Shown piece by piece: positions 1 to 7,888 of a stretch of 15,899 bases of DNA. Position 1 is the first letter of the stretch. Each line of letters starts with the position of its first letter. Position numbers and translations under genes: made by a program. Under the pieces are notes generated by a model. The model saw only the letters and a list, made by a program, of their open reading frames with translations. It made no database searches and was not told the origin of the DNA. This DNA is from CADCVT01 sp035940955 (GTDB lineage: Bacteria > Actinomycetota > Thermoleophilia > Solirubrobacterales > Solirubrobacteraceae). The stretch spans positions 1 through 15,899 of the forward strand of contig DASZEJ010000132.1 of assembly GCA_035940955.1 (NCBI GenBank), in the 5' to 3' direction.

Positions 1-813
1 CTGCGCGGCGTCCCCGTCCGCGACGCGCTCGACTCCGCGCTCGTCGCGCTGCGCGCCGCGGGCGTCGACACCCCGCGGCTCGACGCCGAGGTCCTGCTCG
101 CGCACGCGCTCGGCGCCGACCGGGCCGCGCTGGTCATGGACCCCGATCGCGAGGTGGCCGGGCCGGCCGCCCGGTGGTTCCAGGACGCCGTGCGGCGGCG
201 GGCGATCCGGCGCGAGCCGGTCGCCTACATCGTGGGGCGCCGCGCGTTCCGCCACGTCGAGCTGGAGGTCGACCCGCGCGTCCTCGTCCCGCGGCCCGAG
301 ACCGAGCTGCTCGTCGAGGCCGGGCTCGAGCTGCACGACGGCGCGACCGTCGTGGACGTCGGCACCGGCAGCGGCGCGGTGGCGCTGGCGCTCAAGCACG
401 AGCGCCGCGACCTCGACGTGACCGGCACCGACGTGTCGGAGGGCGCGCTGGCCGTCGCGCGCGCCAACGCGGCGCGGCTGGGCCTCGACGTCACGTGGAA
501 GCACACCGACCTCTTCGACGGAGACTTCGACGCCGTCCTCTCCAACCCGCCGTACGTCGAGGACGGCGCGAGGCTCGCCCCCGAGCTCGCCCACGAGCCG
601 CGCGAGGCGCTCTTCGCCGGCGGCGACGGCCTGTCGGTCCTCCGGCGGCTCGTCGAGCGCGCCGCCGCGAGCGCCGCCCGCACCCTCGCCGTCGAGGTCG
701 GCGCGGGACAGGCCGACGCGGTCGCCGACCTCGCCCGCGCCGCCGGCTTCACGACCGCGAGCAAGCGCCGCGACCTGGCGGGGATCGAGCGCGTCGTGGT
801 GGCGCGCCGGTGA
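1..813 (+). CDS. prmC: PrmC/HemK release factor N5-glutamine methyltransferase (5' end cut by window)
   Basis: The SAM-dependent methyltransferase PrmC modifies the Gln of the GGQ motif in peptide-chain release factors in the cytoplasm. The open frame runs from base 1 with no stop, and its first residues (VRDALDSALVALRAAGVDTPRLDAEVLLAHAL in type, about residues 6-37) match the small helical N-terminal domain of the family. The true start is therefore probably a few codons before the window, not the ATG at 136. The SAM loop VDVGTGSG lies at residues 118-125 and the family signature NPPY, which holds the substrate glutamine, at 182-185. PRPETE precedes them, as usual. With 270 residues visible against about 280 in the family, little is missing. 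The stop overlaps the start of the next gene by four bases, indicating an operon. Identification is firm; only the start is unknown. Confidence 0.95.
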   Translation: MRGVPVRDALDSALVALRAAGVDTPRLDAEVLLAHALGADRAALVMDPDREVAGPAARWFQDAVRRRAIRREPVAYIVGRRAFRHVELEVDPRVLVPRPETELLVEAGLELHDGATVVDVGTGSGAVALALKHERRDLDVTGTDVSEGALAVARANAARLGLDVTWKHTDLFDGDFDAVLSNPPYVEDGARLAPELAHEPREALFAGGDGLSVLRRLVERAAASAARTLAVEVGAGQADAVADLARAAGFTTASKRRDLAGIERVVVARR

Positions 814-1439
814 GCGCCGCGCCCTCGCTCACCCCGGCCGACGCCGAGACGTTCGCCCGCTGCATCTCGGTCGGCGGCGTGGCCGTCTTCCCGGCCGACA
901 CCGTCTACGGCCTCGCCTGCGAGCCCGACACCGACGAGGCCGTCGACCGGCTCTACCGCCTCAAGGGCCGCCGGTCCGACAAGCCCGCGGCGGTGATGTT
1001 CTTCCAGCGCGAGCTCGCGCTCGCCGCGCTGCCCGAGCTCGGCCCCCGGACGCGCGCGGCGGTCGAGGCGCTGCTGCCCGGGCCGTTCACCCTCCTGCTC
1101 CCCAATCCCGCGCGCCGCTTCCCGCGAGCCTGCGGCCCCGACCCCGCGACGCTCGGCCTGCGCGTCCCCGCCCTGCCGCCGCAGCTCGCCGCTCTCCACG
1201 CCGTCACCTGGCCCGTCCTGCAGTCCAGCGCCAACCGCGCCGGCGGCCCCGACGCGCGCACGCTCGCCGGCGTCCCCGAGCCGATCCGCGCCGCCGCCGA
1301 CCTCGTCCTCGACGGCGGCGAGCTGCCCGGCACGCCGTCGACCGTCGTCGACCTGCGCCCCTACGAGCGGACCGGCGACTGGCGGATCCTCCGCGAAGGG
1401 GCCGCCGGTCGCGCCGCCGTCCGCGCGAAGCTCGCCTGA
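810..1439 (+). CDS. tsaC: TsaC/Sua5/YrdC-family L-threonylcarbamoyladenylate synthase
   Basis: This enzyme makes threonylcarbamoyl-AMP from threonine, bicarbonate and ATP, the first step of t6A37 modification of ANN-decoding tRNAs. The 209-residue protein shows the YrdC signatures: PADTVYGL at residues 28-35, KGR..DKP around 52-59, LLPGPFTLLLPNP in the middle, and SSAN further on. It ends soon after the YrdC fold, so it is the short TsaC type without the C-terminal Sua5 domain. I chose the GTG at 810, whose GTGA overlaps the prmC stop and implies translational coupling. The frame stays open upstream, but that part is Arg/Ala-rich shadow of prmC. The prmC-tsaC pair is a standard actinobacterial arrangement. 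Family is confident; the start is fairly confident. Confidence 0.93.
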   Translation: MSAAPSLTPADAETFARCISVGGVAVFPADTVYGLACEPDTDEAVDRLYRLKGRRSDKPAAVMFFQRELALAALPELGPRTRAAVEALLPGPFTLLLPNPARRFPRACGPDPATLGLRVPALPPQLAALHAVTWPVLQSSANRAGGPDARTLAGVPEPIRAAADLVLDGGELPGTPSTVVDLRPYERTGDWRILREGAAGRAAVRAKLA

Positions 1440-1479
1440 CCGGCGCATCGCCGGGGACGCGATGGAAGGCTTCGCGGCG

Positions 1480-4400
1480 ATGCGCCGCTTCACGACCCTC
1501 GCGCTCGCGCTCGCCGCGACCGCCCTCTCCGCCACGACCGCCTCCGCCTCGCCGGTCGCCACGAACGACGCGCAGTACAGCGCCCTCGGCCGGATCTTCC
1601 CCGACCCCCTCGCCGGCTGCGTCTCGGGCGGCCCCGCGCCGTGCTCGCCCAACGCCCAGGGCAACGTCCCGGCGACCCAGTTCATCCAGGTCGACGAGTT
1701 CGTCGAGGCGATCAGGTTCATGAACTCGAAGGACCAGTGGCGGCGCTACCTCGAGGTCTGGCCGCTCGACGGCCGGATGGGGGAGAACGGCGGCGACGCG
1801 CCGCCCGCGGCGACGCCCGCCGAGGCGTTCCCCGGCAACAACCTGCCCGCCTTCGAGTTCACGCCGAACGCCGAGTACAAGTCGGTCGGCCTGCCCACGA
1901 CGAGCCGCGACCGGCAGCGCTCGGACCTCTACGTCCTGCGCGTCACCGACGAGAACGTCCCCGACGACCGCAAGCTGCGCTACGCGGTCTCCCTCTCGAT
2001 CCACGGCATCGAGCGCGCGGGCGTCGAGGGCGGCACGCGCGCCGCCGAGGACCTCGTCACCGCCGCCACGACCGGCCTGGCCGACAAGCAGATCGTCCCC
2101 GACGGCACGATCGCCGGCGCCCCGACGTTCGCCGACGTCCTCAAGCGGATGGTCATCTACTTCGTGTACCCGAACCCCGACGGCTGGCGCCGCGGCTCGG
2201 TGACCACCGGCGGCGCGTTCTTCCAGCGCTACAACGGCAACGGCGTCGACCTCAACCGCGACTGGCCGGACGTGGGCTTCAGCTTCCGCCCGTACTCGAC
2301 CGGCTCGGAGCCCGAGACGCGCGCGGTCGGCAAGGCGCTGCAGGAGATCGACGGCAGGACGATCGACGCCGGCGTCGACCTGCACGGGATGCTGACCGCC
2401 GACGCGCTCTCGTACACGCTGCTCGGCCACGGCCGCCACGACTGGGCCAAGGACACGCGCATCCGCGAGACCGCCCGCAACATCCACGTCGTCTCGGAGA
2501 AGGCGCTCGCCTGGTCGCCGCTCATCGTCCCGAACGACACGCCGCGGTCCGAGCTCGGCTGCGCCGACGTGAACGTCCTCGTCAGCAGCGCGTGCGCCCA
2601 GATCTACGGCCAGACGTGGGGGACGGTGTACGACACGATCGCGTACACCACGACCGGCACGCTCGGCGACTGGCTCGACTCGCCGTTCGGGCTGGGCGCC
2701 GACGGCATCGACAACGAGATGGCGTTCTCGCACCTGGACCGCAACATCGTGTTCGACCCGCAGGGCGAGCAGCTGCACGTCGACGGCAACAAGGGCCTGA
2801 TCTACGCCCAGGTCACGTCGATGCTCAACCCGCCCAACCAGGAGTACACGGCGCCCGGCCTGAAGGGCTACGTCGCGAACGCGCGCAGGACGCGGGCCGA
2901 GCAGGCGCTGCAGCCGGCGCCGCCCGCCGGCACCGTCGCGCAGGCCAAGATCGACGGCCGCAACGGGACGCCGGGCAGCGACGGCATCGCGTTCCCGTTC
3001 GCGGTCAAGCTCGGCCGGCAGCCGGCCGACGGCTCGCCCGACGCCGGGAAGGACGTCTACAACGGCGGCTTGCGCGTCGACGTCACCAAGCTGAACGCGC
3101 AGGGCGTCAGCGACGGCAACGCGCAGACGGTGCTGAAGGTCCAGTGCAAGGGCTGCGACGACCATCCCGGCGTCCCGGTCGAGCGCGGCGACTGGGTCAC
3201 GGTCGCCGAGGACTACAACCAGTCGCCGCTGTACGCGCAGGCCGGCCTCACCGTGGCGGTCAACCGCCCGCAGGCGCACGCCCGCGACGGCAAGCCGGTC
3301 GAGTGGCGCGCGCTGCTGCAGTCCGACGTCCCGACGCTGCTCGACGCGGGCGCCACGATGGACGTCACGTTCTTCCAGGGCCCGGCGACCGAGAGCCGCG
3401 ACACGACCGGCTTCAACCCGCCGCGGCTGGCCGGCTACGACGTCGCCAACACCGACCTGTTCGAGGACCTCAACCGGAACATCTTGGACCCGAGCCGGCG
3501 CTTCCGGCGGATCGACCCGGCGGCCGTCGCGGCCGGGCGGGAGAGCCTCGGCGGCTACACGTCGATCGTGCTCGCGGACCTCGTGCCGCGCAGCGACGGG
3601 TTCCTCGACGCGCTGCAGGGCTGGGTGCGCGACGGCGGCAACCTCGTGCTCACCGACAGCGCGGCGCGGATGCTGCCCGAGTACCTCGACGTGGCGCCGA
3701 AGGCGATCGCCGCGCGCAGCCAGTACGTGGGGCAGGTCTCGTTCATGCTCGAGGACGGCCAGGACGGGGCGGACGCGATCAAGGACCGCCCGCTGCTCAC
3801 GTCCCCGTTCACGATCGCCCAGCAGGGCGCGCGGTTCAACCTGCAGCTGCGCCGCCAGCTGTACGAGCCGACGCCGCTCGGGTTCGCGATCCAGCACGCC
3901 GAGGACACCGACGAGGCGAGCGTGGGCGACGACGCCTTCGAGTCGCCGGCCTGGGACGTCGACCGCAAGGCGGTCGAGAAGGCGGGCGCGTCGACCGTGG
4001 CGACCGCGGTGCAGGAGTCGGCGGACGGCATCTCCGTGGACCTCACGCGCGCCTCGATCGCGCAGGCCGCGGTCGGCAAGGGCCGGGTCACGTTCATCGG
4101 CGCGCTGGCGCCGCAGCCGTCGACCGAGTTCGACCACGACTTCGGCATCGAGCCGTACTCGCTCACGTACACCGGCCACCTGCTCCTGCGCAACGCGCTG
4201 GAGTGGCCGGCACGCCCGATCGGCGGGGGCGGCGGCAGCGAGGGCGGCGGCGGCCCGGTGGCGTGCACGGCGTCGGCGCGCGGCTTCCGCAGCGTGTCGG
4301 TCCGCGGCGCCGGCCGGCGGCGCCTGCGGATCGGGTTCGTGCGCCGCGTGCGCCAGCCGATCACCGTCGACGTCTTCCAGACCTCGCGCGGCCGGCGCGT

Positions 4401-4911
4401 GCTGCAGGAGCGGCTCGTCGCGCGCTTCCGCGGCCGGCACGCGTCGCTCGTGTGGAACGACCGCCGGGCGCGGCGCGGGCGCAGGGTGACCGACGGCTAC
4501 TACTTCGTGCGGCTGCGGATGAACCTCGGCGGGGGGCGGGCGGACTACCGGCGCGTCACGCTGCGGCGCCACCGCGGGCGCTGGTACCGCCGGCCGCCGC
4601 ACTACCGCAAGGAGAGCTGCTCGCTGCTGACCTCGTACAAGCTCCTGCGGCCGGTGTTCGGCGGGTCGAACGGGCGCGCGGTCGCGGCCTCCTACCGGCT
4701 CACCCGGCGGGCGCGCGCGAGCCTGACGATCATGCGCGGCAAGCGCGTGGTGCGGCGGGGGCGGATGCGCGTGCGGCGCGCCGACGTCACCTACCGCGCC
4801 AAGCTCTCGGCCCGCGGCCTGCCGCGCGGCGACTACCGGTTCGTCCTGCGCGTCCAGCCGCTCGGGGGCGGGCGCACGGTGCGCGCGGTGCTCACCTCCC
4901 GGCGGCTTTAG
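1480..4911 (+). CDS. Large secreted M14-type zinc carboxypeptidase with Arg-rich C-terminal tail
   Basis: A predicted exported metallopeptidase of 1143 residues. MRRFTTLALALAATALSA followed by TASA|SP is a clear signal peptide. A GGAAGG ribosome site ten bases upstream supports the ATG at 1480, although the ATG at 1462 (six residues longer) is possible. The M14 zinc ligands are visible: HGIE (H175, E178) and the later DLHGM (H302), with the family-typical NPDGW and NGVDLNRDWP between them. E413 in DNEMAFSH could be the catalytic glutamate (inference). Residues about 650-740 resemble a flavodoxin/class-I-amidotransferase-like fold (YDVANTDLFEDLNR, VRDGGNLVLTDS). A Gly-rich linker at about 915-926 leads to a strongly basic tail of two beta-rich segments, the first with TDGYYFVRLRM like FlgD-type Ig folds. 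The tail may bind the wall or glycans. Substrate is unknown. It follows tsaC by 40 bases. Confidence 0.87.
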   Translation: MRRFTTLALALAATALSATTASASPVATNDAQYSALGRIFPDPLAGCVSGGPAPCSPNAQGNVPATQFIQVDEFVEAIRFMNSKDQWRRYLEVWPLDGRMGENGGDAPPAATPAEAFPGNNLPAFEFTPNAEYKSVGLPTTSRDRQRSDLYVLRVTDENVPDDRKLRYAVSLSIHGIERAGVEGGTRAAEDLVTAATTGLADKQIVPDGTIAGAPTFADVLKRMVIYFVYPNPDGWRRGSVTTGGAFFQRYNGNGVDLNRDWPDVGFSFRPYSTGSEPETRAVGKALQEIDGRTIDAGVDLHGMLTADALSYTLLGHGRHDWAKDTRIRETARNIHVVSEKALAWSPLIVPNDTPRSELGCADVNVLVSSACAQIYGQTWGTVYDTIAYTTTGTLGDWLDSPFGLGADGIDNEMAFSHLDRNIVFDPQGEQLHVDGNKGLIYAQVTSMLNPPNQEYTAPGLKGYVANARRTRAEQALQPAPPAGTVAQAKIDGRNGTPGSDGIAFPFAVKLGRQPADGSPDAGKDVYNGGLRVDVTKLNAQGVSDGNAQTVLKVQCKGCDDHPGVPVERGDWVTVAEDYNQSPLYAQAGLTVAVNRPQAHARDGKPVEWRALLQSDVPTLLDAGATMDVTFFQGPATESRDTTGFNPPRLAGYDVANTDLFEDLNRNILDPSRRFRRIDPAAVAAGRESLGGYTSIVLADLVPRSDGFLDALQGWVRDGGNLVLTDSAARMLPEYLDVAPKAIAARSQYVGQVSFMLEDGQDGADAIKDRPLLTSPFTIAQQGARFNLQLRRQLYEPTPLGFAIQHAEDTDEASVGDDAFESPAWDVDRKAVEKAGASTVATAVQESADGISVDLTRASIAQAAVGKGRVTFIGALAPQPSTEFDHDFGIEPYSLTYTGHLLLRNALEWPARPIGGGGGSEGGGGPVACTASARGFRSVSVRGAGRRRLRIGFVRRVRQPITVDVFQTSRGRRVLQERLVARFRGRHASLVWNDRRARRGRRVTDGYYFVRLRMNLGGGRADYRRVTLRRHRGRWYRRPPHYRKESCSLLTSYKLLRPVFGGSNGRAVAASYRLTRRARASLTIMRGKRVVRRGRMRVRRADVTYRAKLSARGLPRGDYRFVLRVQPLGGGRTVRAVLTSRRL

Positions 4912-4928
4912 CGCTCAGCGCATTCCGC

Positions 4929-4956
4929 TTGCGACTTGCGTGACAAAAGGTATGGT
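4929..4956 (+). promoter_or_regulatory. Candidate sigma70-type promoter of the STAS gene
   Basis: TTGCGA (4929-4934) and TATGGT (4951-4956) are separated by 16 bases, each matching four of six consensus positions. They lie in a noticeably A/T-richer patch between two very G+C-rich genes. The implied start of transcription, near 4963, leaves a short leader holding the AGGGGGAG ribosome site at 4969-4976. Only sequence supports this. Confidence 0.45.
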
Positions 4957-4980
4957 GCTCCGTCCGAGAGGGGGAGACGG

Positions 4981-5349
4981 ATGGCACCGTTCGACGTCAC
5001 TGATGACGAGGTGCGCCCGCGCGTCGTGCGCGTAGCGCTCGCAGGCGAGCTGGATCTGGGCAACGCCTACGCGTTCGACCGGCGGCTGCTCACGATCGAG
5101 CAGGCCCGGCCGGCGATGATCGTGGTCGACCTGCGCGGGCTGACGATGCTCGACTCGGCCGGGCTCGCGCGTCTGGTGTCCGCGCAGCGGCGCGCGCGGC
5201 GGGGCGGCTGGAGGCTCGTCCTCGTGCGCGGCAGCCGGGCGATCCAGCGCGCCCTCCAGACCACGCAGCTCGTCCAGCACTTCGACATCGCGCGCGACCT
5301 GCCGAACGCGCTCGGCGAGCCCCGCCCGGGGCCCGGCGGCTACGGCTAG
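4981..5349 (+). CDS. STAS-domain anti-anti-sigma factor-like protein
   Basis: A 122-residue single STAS domain of the SpoIIAA/RsbV type. Such proteins bind anti-sigma kinases and are switched by phosphorylation of a conserved Ser/Thr. The key strand VVDLRGLTMLDSAGLARLV is present, with D58-S59-A60-G61 matching the D-S/T-x-G phosphorylation site. The N-terminal VALAGELDLGNA matches the usual L.GELD start. The last 15 or so residues (GEPRPGPGGYG) look disordered. The ATG at 4981 is chosen because AGGGGGAG lies just upstream. The earlier in-frame ATG at 4936 falls inside the apparent promoter. No anti-sigma kinase, phosphatase or sigma gene is next to it, so its partner is unknown. Its TAG overlaps the stop of the converging gene in the sequence CTAG. 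Confidence 0.88.
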   Translation: MAPFDVTDDEVRPRVVRVALAGELDLGNAYAFDRRLLTIEQARPAMIVVDLRGLTMLDSAGLARLVSAQRRARRGGWRLVLVRGSRAIQRALQTTQLVQHFDIARDLPNALGEPRPGPGGYG

Positions 5350-6445
5350 GCGACCCGGCGCGCGAGGATGTCGACGACGCCGCGCTGCACGCGGCGGAAG
5401 ATCCGGTAGGCGCCCTTCGTCCACCGCATCCGCGCGGTGGTGCCGACGCCGCGGCTGTCGAAGACGATCCGGCCGCGCGCGAGGACGATCGTGCGCCGCG
5501 GCAGGCCGTAGCTCGCCGCGCGCCGCGCGGGCAGGCGCACCACGACGTTCCAGCGCGACCACCGCGGGCCGCCGGTGTACCGCAGCCGCAGGCCGCGGCG
5601 GTCGGCGCTGATGCGGCGCAGCTTGGGGCGGCGCGGGGTCGCCGTGGCGTCGGCCGTCCGCACGTCGGGCATGTCGGGGGCGACCGCGACGACGGTCGTC
5701 GCCTCGCGCAGCCCGTCCGCCTGGACCTGCAGCACCGGCGTGTCGCCGAGGTTCGCCGGCGCCGCCCACGGCTGCATGTCGCGGCTGGGATGGCGCGCCA
5801 GCACCTCGACCTCGCGCCTCACCGTCGAGACGTTCCCGAGGTCGTCGCTGACCCGCAGGCCGACGCGGTGCCTGCCGGCCGCCTGCGGCGCGACGAGCTG
5901 GCCGTCGGCAGGGCGCCGGTCGAGGCCTCGAACGCGCCGTCGCCGTCGAGGTCCCAGGCGTAGGTCATCTGCGGGTCGAGGACCTCGGCGTCGACGTGCG
6001 CGGTCGTCGCGGTCAGCTTCACCGTGTCGCCCGGGTTGACGAGCCGGGGCTCGAAGTTGAACCAGCCGTTGATCGCGTCGGTGACCCGGATCGGGTAGGA
6101 GAACGAGCTGCTCTCGCCGGCGACGTCGGTGACCTTCAGGCCGAAGCGGACGGTGGCGTCCAGGAAGGCGCCGCGGTCGGCGAACGTGTGCGTCAGCAGC
6201 GGGTCGGCGCCCATCGCGGTCTCGAACGTTCCGTCGCCGTCGAGGTCCCAGTCGAAGGAGACGAGCTCGTGGCCGTCGGTGTCGCTGCTGCACGACGCGT
6301 CGAGGTCGTACGGCGCGCCCTCGACGGCGGTCGCGAACCCCGGCTGGGCGACGTCGAAGCACGGCCAGGGCGCGTCGGCGCGCGCGGTCGCGGGGACGGC
6401 GAGCAGGGCGGCGAGGGCAGCGACGACGGGCACGCGGCGGGGCAT
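5346..6445 (-). pseudogene. Secreted PKD-domain protein, broken by a one-base frameshift
   Basis: The 5' part (from the ATG at 6443-6445) reads a signal peptide (MPRRVPVVAALAALLAVPATARA) and two PKD/Ig-like repeats, each with WDLDGDG (residues about 66-72 and 164-170). After residue 182 this frame turns into Arg/Ser-rich nonsense and stops at 5819. The continuation QLVAPQAAGRHRVGLRVSDD and the rest lie in the neighbouring frame, ending at 5346. One missing base between 5899 and 5900 (CTGGCC where CTGGGCC would fit) joins them into a 366-residue protein. In the joined protein LPTAQLVAPQAAG lines up with PLLTHTFADRGAF of the first repeat. The C-terminal half is basic and Arg-rich, like the tail of the M14 peptidase. 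PKD domains usually mediate surface binding, and no enzyme domain is visible. It may be a sequencing error, a recent mutation or a true pseudogene. Confidence 0.8.
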
Positions 6446-6554
6446 GTGTGCGTAGATCGCCCCGCCGGGGCGTTCCTGAAGGGGCTGAGCGCTGCAATGG
6501 CCTGAAGGTCCAGTCCCGTTGATACCGTCAGCCGGGCCCCCAGAGGAGCCGAAC
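6446..6554. other. Divergent intergenic region upstream of glyA and the PKD gene
   Basis: These 109 bases must hold the start signals for both genes. CGCCCC and GGGGCG (6458-6463 and 6467-6472, loop of three) form a small hairpin in the PKD-gene leader. A TTGATACCGT stretch near 6530 could contain a -10 element for glyA, but I find no convincing -35 partner. No glycine-riboswitch-like architecture is recognisable. Confidence 0.4.
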
Positions 6555-7847
6555 ATGACCGACCTGCCGCCGGACTTCTTCAACCGCCCGCTCGCCGACG
6601 TCGACCCCGAGATCGCCGCGGTCCTCGACCGCGAGCTCGAGCGCCAGCAGCGCACGCTCGAGATGATCGCCTCCGAGAACTTCGTCCCCCAGGCGATCCT
6701 CGACTGCCAGGGCAGCGTGCTCACGAACAAGTACGCCGAGGGCTATCCCGGCAAGCGGTACTACGGCGGCTGCGAGCACGTGGACGTCGCCGAGCAGCTC
6801 GCGATCGACCGCGCCAAGGCGCTGTTCGGGGCCGAGCACGTGAACGTCCAGCCGCACGCCGGCGCGCAGGCCAACGCCGCCGTCTACCACGCGCTCCTGC
6901 AGCCGGGCGACAAGCTGATGGGGCTGTCGCTGGCGCACGGCGGCCACCTCACGCACGGGATGAAGATCAACGTGTCCGGGCGGCTGTACGAGATCGTCCC
7001 GTACGAGGTGCGGCGGGAGGACTCGCGGCTGCACATGGAGGACGTCGAGCGCATCGCGCGCGAGCACCGGCCGAAGATGATCCTCGCCGGCTGGTCGGCC
7101 TATCCGCGCTTCCTCGACTTCGAGCGCTTCCGGGCGATCGCCGACGAGGTCGGCGCGCTGCTGATGGTCGACATGGCGCACTTCGCCGGCCTCGTGGCGG
7201 CCGAGCTGCACCCGAACCCGGTGCCGCACGCCGACGTCGTGACGACCACGATCCACAAGACGCTGGGCGGCGCCCGGGGCGGGATGATCCTCTGCCGCGA
7301 GGAGCACGCGAAGAAGATCAACTCCGCGGTGTTCCCCGGCCAGCAGGGCGGCCCGCTCATGCACGTCATCGCGGGCAAGGCGGTCGCGCTGGGCATCGCG
7401 CAGACCGAGGCGTTCCGCGAGCGCCAGCGGCGGACGGTCGAGGGCGCCAAGGCGGTCGCCGAGCAGCTCCTGGGCGCCGGCCACGGCGTCAACGTCCTGA
7501 CCGGCGGCACCGACGTCCACCTCGTGCTGGTCGACCTGCGCGAGTCCGAGCTCGACGGGCAGCAGGCCGAGGACCGCCTGCACGAGATCGGGATCACCGT
7601 CAACCGCAACGCGGTCCCGTTCGACCCGCGCCCGCCGGCCGTCGCGAGCGGCCTGCGCGTCGGCACGCCGGCGCTCGCGACGCGCGGCCTCGGCGCGGAC
7701 GAGTTCCGCGAGGTCGGCGAGATCGTCGCGACCGCGCTGACGCCCGACTTCGAGTCGCGGCGCGCCGAGCTGGCCGAGCGCGTGGGCGCGATCGCCGAGC
7801 GCCACCCGCTCTACGCGCACCTGGACCGCCCCGCGGCGGCGGTCTAG
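6555..7847 (+). CDS. glyA: Serine hydroxymethyltransferase
   Basis: This PLP enzyme interconverts serine and glycine with tetrahydrofolate and is the main source of one-carbon units in the cytoplasm. The 430-residue length is normal. Landmarks in order: MIASENF (37-43), the SVLTNKYAEGYPGKRYYGG substrate region (54-72), SLAHGGHLTHG (125-135), VDMAHFAG (205-212, D206 facing the PLP ring), and TTIHKTLGGARGG (231-243) with K235 as the Schiff-base lysine. Many relatives have HKTLRGPRGG at the last site, so the Gly and Ala here are mild variants. The ATG at 6555 has GAGGAG (6543-6548) six bases upstream; an upstream in-frame ATG at 6519 has no such support. It lies between prmC/tsaC and wecA, its usual actinobacterial position, but is separated from both by accessory genes. 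Confidence 0.97.
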   Translation: MTDLPPDFFNRPLADVDPEIAAVLDRELERQQRTLEMIASENFVPQAILDCQGSVLTNKYAEGYPGKRYYGGCEHVDVAEQLAIDRAKALFGAEHVNVQPHAGAQANAAVYHALLQPGDKLMGLSLAHGGHLTHGMKINVSGRLYEIVPYEVRREDSRLHMEDVERIAREHRPKMILAGWSAYPRFLDFERFRAIADEVGALLMVDMAHFAGLVAAELHPNPVPHADVVTTTIHKTLGGARGGMILCREEHAKKINSAVFPGQQGGPLMHVIAGKAVALGIAQTEAFRERQRRTVEGAKAVAEQLLGAGHGVNVLTGGTDVHLVLVDLRESELDGQQAEDRLHEIGITVNRNAVPFDPRPPAVASGLRVGTPALATRGLGADEFREVGEIVATALTPDFESRRAELAERVGAIAERHPLYAHLDRPAAAV

Positions 7848-7848
7848 A

Positions 7849-7875
7849 GGCGCGGGCGGCCGGGCCGCCCGCGCC
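7849..7875. terminator. Strong GC hairpin between convergent glyA and the 194-residue gene
   Basis: GGCGCGGGCGGCC (7849-7861) and its exact complement (7863-7875) form a 13-base inverted repeat centred on one base. As RNA it would fold into about 11 G/C pairs with a small loop. It begins two bases after the glyA stop and ends 13 bases before the stop of the opposing gene, so it could end transcription from both sides. There is no T-tract, so it would have to act as a hairpin-only terminator or with Rho. Confidence 0.6.
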
Positions 7876-7888
7876 CCTGGGGCCTCGC

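Noticed and set aside
136..138. ATG at 136 as the start of prmC.
   Set aside because: The frame upstream encodes the conserved N-terminal helical domain of PrmC, so the gene starts before the window.
1204..4602. A 1132-residue open frame on the minus strand opposite the M14 peptidase, and a 1100-residue one on the plus strand (1641-4943).
   Set aside because: Both are Arg/Ala/Asp-rich low-complexity translations without domains, as expected for alternative frames of a very G+C-rich gene; the 1462-4911 frame has a signal peptide and M14 motifs.
4936..4980. Earlier ATG at 4936 as the start of the STAS gene.
   Set aside because: It lies inside the promoter-like sequence and would add a basic non-STAS extension; the ATG at 4981 has a strong ribosome site.
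5819..5925. Programmed ribosomal frameshifting in the PKD gene.
   Set aside because: No slippery run or downstream pseudoknot is evident at the crossing point; a single missing base explains the break more simply.
6446..6554. Glycine riboswitch upstream of glyA.
   Set aside because: The region is too short for a tandem aptamer after allowing for two promoters, and I see no recognisable aptamer core.
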